Positions 36,388 through 42,357 of a DNA stretch of 64,000 bases are shown piece after piece. A program made the position numbers and the translations under genes. Below the pieces are notes generated by a model, which saw only the letters and a list, made by a program, of their open reading frames with translations, searched no databases and had not been told where the DNA came from. The first letter of the stretch is position 1. Every line of letters begins with the position of its first letter. The stretch is from Pedobacter sp. AJM (GTDB taxonomy: Bacteria > Bacteroidota > Bacteroidia > Sphingobacteriales > Sphingobacteriaceae): contig NZ_NHOT01000017.1 in NCBI RefSeq assembly GCF_002197755.1, positions 1-64,000 of the forward strand, in the 5' to 3' direction.

Positions 36388-38895
36388 ATGAGGATACTAA
36401 CTGCGCACATATTATTAAGCACTAATTCGGCAAACCTGAATCATCAAGGCTCACGCCTAAAATGTTTAGGTATCACTAAGGCTACATTATTAACGCTGTT
36501 TGCGGGGATGATGCTTGTCTTATGCCCAAGGCTCATCCTCGCGCAAAGTATAAAAGGAAAGTTAATCTCCCCAACCTACTCCGGTATAGCCGGGGCAGAG
36601 ATCGGGTTGACCTCCCGTGGCCACAACAGTACTTACCGGATTGCATTGAGTGAGGATAGCGGTGACTTTGAAATCAGTTTGAAAGGAATTAACATTCAGG
36701 ATAGCCTGCAATACCAGCTTTGGATCCATGCCGTCGGATTTGAAGAACTAATACTGGATCTCAACAATAATCAACTTAAGCAAGGTATGCAACTAAAACC
36801 AGTTCTACTTTTGGCTGAAGCGAAGAACCTTGCTGAAGTATCTGTGGTGGCTAGGAAGAAAATGCTTAGTAGGCAAATTGACCGGTGGGTATTGGAACCA
36901 TACAAAAACCCTAATGCTGCCGGTATGAATGCTTTTGAGAGTTTTAGGCTGCTTCCTGGTGTGAATGCATTGGATGAGAAAATCTCTGTGAATGGAAAAT
37001 CTGGCGTTAAATACCTTATCAATGGCAGGCCAACTATTATGTCGAGTGTAAATATCATCGATTTTTTAAAGGGCCTGAAACCTGAGCAGATTGAAAAAAT
37101 AGAACTACTCACTACCCCGCCGGCGAAATATTCAGCCGAAGGGACAGCTGCCATCATCAACATCGAACTAAAGAAAAATGTACTCAACGGTTTTTCCGGT
37201 AAGCTTTCTAGTCAATATGAACAAGGAAAATATGCCTCAAATCGCAATGCTGCTACCTTAGGCTATAAAACCTTAGGCTTTGAAGCAACAAGCTACCTCA
37301 ATGGTAATTTTACCAATTCCCTGTCGGATGGAAAGGAAAACCGTGTGTATAACAATATCGGGGCAAGCGATACCAAACTTGATGCTGATTATTTTGAAAG
37401 GCATAAAGGAAGAACACTTTCTTATTTCCAGTCACTGGCTTTTAATCTGAATAAATCCAGTAACCTGAATGTTGATTACTTGTTAAGTTATGACCGGGAC
37501 ATTGAACCTGTGATTTCGAGAGCAGACCTTAATGCCGGTGCCTCGGCCTATACCCTGACCAATAACGATACCAAAACGAAATCCTTTACCTATGGATTAA
37601 CGGGTACCTATAGCGCTGATCTTGATACTTTGAAAAAAAACAAGCTCGAGCTCAGCGCTTCCCTTTTTTCTAACCATAACCCAAGGCACTCATTGGTGAA
37701 TAACAAGTTTTTTCTACAAAACGGGACTCCCTCTCAAAACGAGGAATTTAATGACATCACCAATAATTTCAAGGGAAGGTTGATCGGGCTTTCCGCTGAT
37801 TATTCCAATCAGTCCAAAAAGGGTCAGAACCTGGAAGCAGGCCTTAAATATTCAAGATTAGAAAACCGGTCGAACTTTGGCTTTATCTCTAATAACATGG
37901 CTGATCAGTCCAATGACTTCCGGTATGGCGAAGATAATTTTGCAGCGTACTTAAGTTATGCCTTCAAATGGAAGAAAGTGGAATTTAAACTTGGTCTCCG
38001 GGGAGAACTTACGCATTATGATGGGGCAGACCCCCTGGAAAATGTTGCGCTGGATTCCACCTACTTCAAGCTTTTCCCAACTGCATACTTGAGCTTGCCC
38101 ATCTCTGAAAATATCGGCTTATCGGCAAATTACAGCAAACGTATTCTTAGGCCTGATTTCAGGGATTTAAATCCTTTCAGGTATTATTTTGATCCATATA
38201 GTTATACAGAAGGTAATCCATTTCTGCGTCCCTATTTCATTGATAATATAGAGACTGAACTGAGTTTCTGGGATTCTTTTTATCTGACCATGGGCTACAG
38301 CTTCGGAAGCAATGTCATCACCGATTTGACCAGGAGGAATGACTCCGATCTGGCAGTAATTGCATTCAAAGGAAATCTTGCCCGCGAGCGTAACCTATAT
38401 GCCAATTTAAGCGGCCAGAGCGATTTTTCGAAATGGTGGAATATGAGTTGGTCAGTAAACTTTAACAGGAATATTTTCCAGGGAGATTATGCACAGTACC
38501 GGATCGACAATAAAATTTCATCCTGGAGCCTGAATCTGTACAATAATTTTACCCTGAGTAAAAGTTTCACATTCAGCCTTGGTGGCTGGCTCAATGGGCC
38601 TTCTTCTACGGGAATAGACCGGTACCAGACCATGGGCAGGTTGAATGCATCTTTCCAGAAAAAATACAAAGCTTTTGCTTTCCAGTTTGGCATCAACGAC
38701 ATTTTCAATACCCAGCGCGAGCGGGTATCTACAACGCTTAGTAACCAATATATATTCTTGGATCAGCGGCATGACTACAGCAGGGGATGGCTCAGGATCG
38801 TGTGGAGCTTTGATAACAATAAGAAATGGATATCCAATAATAAAAACAGGACCAAGAAAAACTTCGATGATGATGAATCCCGGATACGGAATTAA
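36388..38895 (+). CDS. Outer-membrane beta-barrel protein with plug-like domain (TonB-receptor-like)
   Basis: 835 residues. An N-terminal hydrophobic signal region ends at LILAQ. Then come a carboxypeptidase-regulatory-like beta domain (GAEIGLTS... FEISLKG), a plug-like segment (FRLLPGVNALDEKISVNGKSGVKYLINGR, LLTTPPAKYSAEG) and a long barrel of aromatic-ended strands (LSANYSKRILRPDFRDLNPFRYYFDP). This is the outer membrane beta-barrel family common beside LytTR pairs in Bacteroidota. It is the first gene of the RiPP operon, 48 nt before the first precursor. It may move the mature peptide through the outer membrane, take it up, or confer immunity. Confidence 0.87.
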   Translation: MRILTAHILLSTNSANLNHQGSRLKCLGITKATLLTLFAGMMLVLCPRLILAQSIKGKLISPTYSGIAGAEIGLTSRGHNSTYRIALSEDSGDFEISLKGINIQDSLQYQLWIHAVGFEELILDLNNNQLKQGMQLKPVLLLAEAKNLAEVSVVARKKMLSRQIDRWVLEPYKNPNAAGMNAFESFRLLPGVNALDEKISVNGKSGVKYLINGRPTIMSSVNIIDFLKGLKPEQIEKIELLTTPPAKYSAEGTAAIINIELKKNVLNGFSGKLSSQYEQGKYASNRNAATLGYKTLGFEATSYLNGNFTNSLSDGKENRVYNNIGASDTKLDADYFERHKGRTLSYFQSLAFNLNKSSNLNVDYLLSYDRDIEPVISRADLNAGASAYTLTNNDTKTKSFTYGLTGTYSADLDTLKKNKLELSASLFSNHNPRHSLVNNKFFLQNGTPSQNEEFNDITNNFKGRLIGLSADYSNQSKKGQNLEAGLKYSRLENRSNFGFISNNMADQSNDFRYGEDNFAAYLSYAFKWKKVEFKLGLRGELTHYDGADPLENVALDSTYFKLFPTAYLSLPISENIGLSANYSKRILRPDFRDLNPFRYYFDPYSYTEGNPFLRPYFIDNIETELSFWDSFYLTMGYSFGSNVITDLTRRNDSDLAVIAFKGNLARERNLYANLSGQSDFSKWWNMSWSVNFNRNIFQGDYAQYRIDNKISSWSLNLYNNFTLSKSFTFSLGGWLNGPSSTGIDRYQTMGRLNASFQKKYKAFAFQFGINDIFNTQRERVSTTLSNQYIFLDQRHDYSRGWLRIVWSFDNNKKWISNNKNRTKKNFDDDESRIRN

Positions 38896-38943
38896 TCTTT
38901 TAGAAGCGTTAATTAATTATTTATTCACCAAAATTTTCAAAAA

Positions 38944-39117
38944 ATGAAAAAACAAAATTTAGAGAAACTGGCAGCTTTCTCAATCAAAAATGGCGCAGCT
39001 CTGCGTTCTATTGTAGGCGGACTTCAGGTGCCAGCCGAGTCCTCCACAGATTCAAAGAAAAAAGATGTTGATTCTGAAAAACAGGATACAGCTTCAAACG
39101 ACCACTACGACTCATAA
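38944..39117 (+). CDS. RiPP precursor peptide 1
   Basis: 57 residues: leader MKKQNLEKLAAFSIK... ending in SIVGG at residue 26, then a 31-residue acidic, lysine-rich core containing SSTDSKKKDVDSEKQDT and ending SNDHYDS. The final 19 residues before the last serine are identical to those of precursor 2, yet many codons differ only at silent positions, which shows selection on the peptide. The double glycine is the expected cut site of the C39 exporter encoded downstream. Ser/Thr/Lys donors and Asp/Glu acceptors suit ATP-grasp macrocyclisation. Confidence 0.87.
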   Translation: MKKQNLEKLAAFSIKNGAALRSIVGGLQVPAESSTDSKKKDVDSEKQDTASNDHYDS

Positions 39118-39171
39118 TCCTGGACTGTAAACGTAAAATTAAAAACGTTCAATCTCAAACCTGAAAAGAAC

Positions 39172-39342
39172 ATGAAAAAGTCAAAGTTTGAAAAACTTGC
39201 CCCATTCATTATGAGGAGCAGCCAAATGCTGAGTTCACTTACTGGAGGTCTTGCGGCCATTGCTGAATCAAGCGTGGATACCAAGAAAAAAGACGTTGAT
39301 TCGGAAAAACAGGATACAGCATCGAATGACCACTACGATTAA
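39172..39342 (+). CDS. RiPP precursor peptide 2
   Basis: 56 residues. Leader MKKSKFEKLAPFIMR...SLTGG (26 residues), core of 30 residues LAAIAESSVDTKKKDVDS...NDHYD. It shares the FEKL leader motif and the KKKDVDSEKQDTASNDHYD tail with precursor 1. It begins 54 nt after precursor 1, and its 3' end overlaps the start of precursor 3 in another frame by 17 bp. Confidence 0.88.
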   Translation: MKKSKFEKLAPFIMRSSQMLSSLTGGLAAIAESSVDTKKKDVDSEKQDTASNDHYD

Positions 39343-39502
39343 GCCTGAAAGAAGGCTGGAGAAGCTAAACAGTTTCAAAATCCTTAACCATGGGCTTATA
39401 GCCAGGATCCAAGGAGGCCTGATTGAAGCACCTGTCACAGCGACCACTGACACCTCCAAAAAAGATGTCGATTCGACCAGCCAGGACTCTCCAAAAAAAT
39501 GA
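39326..39502 (+). CDS. RiPP precursor peptide 3 (overlapping start)
   Basis: 58 residues from the ATG at 39326, inside the last codons of precursor 2. The leader is longer (31 residues, MTTTIKPERRLEKLNSF...RIQGG) and begins with an extra tail made by the overlap. The core LIEAPVTATTDTSKKDVDSTSQDSPKK is 27 residues and lacks the SNDHYD end, stopping in PKK instead. The LEKL and GG positions still align with its sisters, so it is a real but divergent family member. Confidence 0.82.
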   Translation: MTTTIKPERRLEKLNSFKILNHGLIARIQGGLIEAPVTATTDTSKKDVDSTSQDSPKK

Positions 39503-39526
39503 TTAATCACCTAAAATTTCAAGAAA

Positions 39527-39697
39527 ATGAAACAACCAAAATTTGAAAAACTAAACCAATACCTCATCAATAACAATGAGATGTTAAAATCTGTAGTTGG
39601 TGGAATTACCGCTCCGGTAGAATCAACTGTGGATAGTAAGAAAAAAGATGTGGATTCTACAAGTCAGGATACAGCTTCCAACGATCATTACGATTAA
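39527..39697 (+). CDS. RiPP precursor peptide 4
   Basis: 56 residues. Leader MKQPKFEKLNQYLIN...SVVGG (26 residues), then core ITAPVESTVDSKKKDVDSTS and the ending QDTASNDHYD. The core pairs the STSQD middle of precursor 3 with the SNDHYD tail of precursors 1 and 2. It is preceded by a short A-rich spacer of 24 nt after precursor 3 and followed by a 126-nt gap with two hairpins. Confidence 0.88.
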   Translation: MKQPKFEKLNQYLINNNEMLKSVVGGITAPVESTVDSKKKDVDSTSQDTASNDHYD

Positions 39698-39707
39698 ACC
39701 AGTTTAC

Positions 39708-39777
39708 TACCAGCCCTTATGGAACTAAGGACTGGTAATTTTCTGTAAGAGGGCCGGACTACATTCCGGTCACTCTT
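39708..39777 (+). promoter_or_regulatory. Two tandem stem-loops between precursors 4 and 5
   Basis: Stem-loop A pairs TACCAGCCCTTA (39708-39719) with TAAGGACTGGTA (39726-39737), followed by AATTTTCT. Stem-loop B pairs AAGAGGGCCGGA (39747-39758) with TCCGGTCACTCTT (39765-39777). They fill the largest gap of the operon. Placed between the abundant precursor genes and the enzyme genes, they could act as a partial terminator or as an RNA-stabilising 3' end that sets more precursor than enzyme. Neither has a strong T run. Confidence 0.6.
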
Positions 39778-39823
39778 GATTAGTATAAATCTTTAACGCT
39801 AAATGCCGATTGGCAAAAATGAC

Positions 39824-40012
39824 ATGAAAAAACTCGAAAAATTGGAAGACTTCCGCCTTTCATTACAAAACTGCGGAAAAATCAAAGGCGGACTTGACAG
39901 TCTTTTGATCGATTCTGAAAAAAAGGACCACGGGGACGGAGATACCATCTCTTCTGAAAAGAAAGATGTGGATACCGTTTCTCAAGATACTTATTGGAGG
40001 GATTACGAATAA
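39824..40012 (+). CDS. RiPP precursor peptide 5 (two core-like units)
   Basis: 62 residues from the ATG at 39824 (an upstream in-frame ATG at 39803 adds seven residues). Leader MKKLEKLEDFRLSLQNCGKIKGG (split at LEDF), 23 residues with one cysteine. The 39-residue core holds SEKKD twice: DSEKKDHGDGD then SSEKKDVDTVSQDT, ending YWRDYE. The second unit matches the KKDVDS block of the sister peptides, so this looks like a multi-core precursor. Confidence 0.82.
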   Translation: MKKLEKLEDFRLSLQNCGKIKGGLDSLLIDSEKKDHGDGDTISSEKKDVDTVSQDTYWRDYE

Positions 40013-40022
40013 AATACACCTT

Positions 40023-40181
40023 ATGAAAAAACTTGAAAAACTCACAGCCTTCATTATGGATAGTGAAGCCTGCAAAAACGTCTACGGCGGTCATAACGAC
40101 AAGAAAAAGAAAAAAAAGAAAGGTGCAGTATCTTCTGATAAAACAGATACCACAAAAGGCGACCATTTCAAAAAGAATTAA
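40023..40181 (+). CDS. RiPP precursor peptide 6 (poly-lysine core)
   Basis: 52 residues from the ATG at 40023, ten bases after precursor 5 ends. The leader MKKLEKLTAFIMDSEACK...VYGG matches precursor 5 in length (23). The core starts HNDKKKKKKKGAVSSDKTDT and ends GDHFKKN, far more basic than the others. The leader justifies the call; the core diverges strongly. Confidence 0.75.
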   Translation: MKKLEKLTAFIMDSEACKNVYGGHNDKKKKKKKGAVSSDKTDTTKGDHFKKN

Positions 40182-40200
40182 CCAGTTTAAAATCTCAAAG

Positions 40201-41160
40201 ATGATTCTAGTACTTTCTTACGGAAGCTTTGAACAGGGGACAGATCCGGTAATCGACTGGCTCCTGTACTACAAAGCTGACTTTCTGAAAATCACCACCA
40301 AAGATCTTTATCGGCAGGATATGGATTTTTCAATCGACTACCTGAATAAAAAATTGATGGTGATGGGTACCGATTATTTCCCAAAGATCAATAGTGTTTG
40401 GTGCAGACGCTTTTCTGAAAAGACTGATTTCGTAAGGTATAACCAGTGGCCCTACACCCAGTCAATTTATGAACTTAATAGAGAACAGGATTCCTTTCAG
40501 GATTCTTTATATGATCTGTTGAGTGAAAAGAAGTGGCTAATGAACCCCAGGCTTGGCAGTATCAACAAAATAAATGTACAGACGTGTGCGCATTCAATCG
40601 GTCTTAAAACCCCGGAAACTATTGTTACCAACAGCCGGGAGGAAGTGAAAGCCTTTCACAAACGCAATGGTGCAGTTATTACCAAGCCCATTGAATTCAG
40701 CGGTTTTTTCAGGGCTGGTTCACAAACTTTTGCAACCTATACCACCACCATGGATCAGCAAATGATCGATCAGCTTCCACTGAATTTCAGTTACTCCTTT
40801 TTCCAGCAAAAGGTAGACGCACATTATGAGGTCAGAAGTTTTTACCTGGATGGTGAATTTTATTCTTCAGCTGCTGTATTTGATAGCGAAAGCCGACCAG
40901 CCGATATAAAAATGAATTATTCTGAAGACTTTCTCCACTGGGTAAACTATCAATTACCTGCAAATATTGAGGATAAGCTCCGGGAGCTCATGAAACGTGT
41001 GGGCTTGAACACGGGCAGTATCGATCTGCTCAGGTCTTATACGGGGGAATACTATTTCTTAGAAGTGAATCCCGGTGGACAGTACTCAGCACCATCAGAA
41101 CGAAATAATTTAAATGTAGAAAAGCACATCGCCGAATGGCTAATTAATAATGACAAATGA
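40201..41160 (+). CDS. ATP-grasp peptide maturase, graspetide / grasp-with-spasm type
   Basis: 319 residues from the ATG at 40201, 19 nt after precursor 6; the frame upstream is not used. An N-terminal domain with VWCRRFSEKTDFVRY is followed by an ATP-grasp fold: VITKPIEFSGFF (ATP lysine), FQQKVDAHYEVRSFYLDGEFYSSA, then GSIDLLRSYTGEYYFLEVNPGGQY with the metal-binding Asp, Glu and Asn. This layout matches the MvdD/GwsG-like ligases that link Ser/Thr or Lys side chains to Asp/Glu side chains in precursor cores. The substrates are most likely the six upstream peptides. The stop overlaps the next ATG (ATGA). Confidence 0.88.
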   Translation: MILVLSYGSFEQGTDPVIDWLLYYKADFLKITTKDLYRQDMDFSIDYLNKKLMVMGTDYFPKINSVWCRRFSEKTDFVRYNQWPYTQSIYELNREQDSFQDSLYDLLSEKKWLMNPRLGSINKINVQTCAHSIGLKTPETIVTNSREEVKAFHKRNGAVITKPIEFSGFFRAGSQTFATYTTTMDQQMIDQLPLNFSYSFFQQKVDAHYEVRSFYLDGEFYSSAAVFDSESRPADIKMNYSEDFLHWVNYQLPANIEDKLRELMKRVGLNTGSIDLLRSYTGEYYFLEVNPGGQYSAPSERNNLNVEKHIAEWLINNDK

Positions 41161-41396
41161 GCGAAGCAATACCAAACTTAAGCGTTTCTTACGTAACGAT
41201 ATTCGAAGAGGAGTTTCTTCAGAAACTACCAGTCTTTTATCGTTACATGATTTTAACGGACACTTCTTCCATTGGGGAAATGTACACCCATACCAGGTTT
41301 AGCCAATCAGAGGTGCATTTTTCAAGAGAGTATATCCAATATACTCCGGTGAATCCTTATTCCAACATCCTAATAGAAGAACAAAGCCATGATTAA
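41157..41396 (+). CDS. Small protein of unknown function between maturase genes
   Basis: 79 residues, overlapping the ATP-grasp gene by four bases and the next gene by eight, so clearly co-translated. The sequence (IFEEEFLQKLPVFYRYM, YTHTRFSQSEVHFSREYIQY) has no signal peptide, cysteine, zinc motif or double glycine. It lacks the FEKL leader of the precursors, so it is not a seventh precursor. It could be a leader-binding adaptor or a maturase subunit. No family recognised. Confidence 0.75.
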   Translation: MSEAIPNLSVSYVTIFEEEFLQKLPVFYRYMILTDTSSIGEMYTHTRFSQSEVHFSREYIQYTPVNPYSNILIEEQSHD

Positions 41397-42357
41397 AAGC
41401 GGAAGCCACCTGATCCTTTATTCCCACAACCGAAATGTTAAGGGAAACGAAAGAAGCGTTATTTACAATTTTAAAAAAGGCACATTGTCTTTTATTCCAA
41501 ATAGCCTGAACGAACTGCTGGAGGAATTATCCGAAAGACCGGTTGCAAGCGTCAGGGATGAATTGGAAGGAGACGACCGGGAGACCTTTGATGAATATGT
41601 TAATTACCTCAGGGAACATCAACTGGCCTTTTATACCAACGAACCGCATGCATTTCCTAAAATGCCTGCAGAGTATTTCGTACCAGAGCACATTAGTTAC
41701 TGCGTTTTGGAATTTAACCCAACAAAAGATTATCAAAATTTCATTCTGCAGCTGAACGAAAGCCTTTGCAAAAACCTTGAGATCAGGGTGCCTGCGGGTG
41801 TTGAAAGCCTGGATGATTTATCTGTAATGCTGCTGGGATTATCATCGAGCACGCTCCGCTCAATAGCTGTTTACCTTGAAGCGGATGAGCATTTAACTTT
41901 ATCCAGATTAAAAGAACTTTACCAGCAATTCCCCAAGATCGACAGTATCAATGTACTGGGGTATCAGAAAGAAATTCCTTCAGGCCATGCAGAAGATATT
42001 TCCTTTTTCAGGGAAGCCGCTTCGACAGTGTATGCTAAGCCCTTCCCAGTTGATAAATACCTGGTGAACAGAAAGTATTTTCTGCTTTCCAGCAATCATC
42101 ATCCTTACTTTTATAAACGGGTGGAGATTGAAGCGAATGGCGGAGTGAAAAACTGCCTGCTACACCAACAGTCATTCGGGAATATTTTCGAGCAGTCCCT
42201 GACAGCAATCATATCTAGAGCAGATTTCAGGCAGTGGTGGGACGTGTCTAATGATCAGATTGAAGATTTCAAAGGCAATGAGCTTCGTTATGCTCTCTTC
42301 TCACAAAACCCATTAAAACTAAACCCTAAAGGAACCTATCAACTTGAAGCGTTTTAA
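41389..42357 (+). CDS. SPASM-partner-like protein without cluster cysteines (GwsS-like)
   Basis: 322 residues. The start (ILYSHNRNVKGNERSVIYNF, FIPNSLNELLEEL), the centre and YKRVEIEANGGVKNCLLHQQ, SFGNI, FRQWWDVSNDQIEDFKGNELRY follow the layout I recall for the SPASM-domain protein of grasp-with-spasm systems. In that family, from memory, the last motif reads like DQIxxCKDCEFRYxC, with cysteines binding an iron-sulfur cluster. Here it is DQIEDFKGNELRYALF: all are replaced. Only three scattered cysteines remain, and there is no CxxxCxxC radical SAM motif. The reading frame is intact and overlapped by neighbours, so it is probably expressed and acts as a scaffold. Confidence 0.72.
   Translation: MIKSGSHLILYSHNRNVKGNERSVIYNFKKGTLSFIPNSLNELLEELSERPVASVRDELEGDDRETFDEYVNYLREHQLAFYTNEPHAFPKMPAEYFVPEHISYCVLEFNPTKDYQNFILQLNESLCKNLEIRVPAGVESLDDLSVMLLGLSSSTLRSIAVYLEADEHLTLSRLKELYQQFPKIDSINVLGYQKEIPSGHAEDISFFREAASTVYAKPFPVDKYLVNRKYFLLSSNHHPYFYKRVEIEANGGVKNCLLHQQSFGNIFEQSLTAIISRADFRQWWDVSNDQIEDFKGNELRYALFSQNPLKLNPKGTYQLEAF

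Noticed and set aside
36771..37187. 138-codon minus-strand frame inside the outer-membrane barrel gene
   Set aside because: It mirrors the codon pattern of the barrel gene and has no recognisable motif; the sense protein is well supported.
38944..40181. Tandem similar blocks read as a CRISPR-like or satellite repeat array
   Set aside because: The blocks are protein-coding mini-genes with start codons, leaders and synonymous differences; there are no regular spacers.
38944..40181. Precursors as lanthipeptides or disulfide bacteriocins
   Set aside because: The cores have no cysteine and no LanB/LanC/LanM gene is near; an ATP-grasp gene is.
41157..41396. 79-residue protein as a seventh precursor
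   Set aside because: It has no EKL leader motif and no GG site, and is longer than the precursors.
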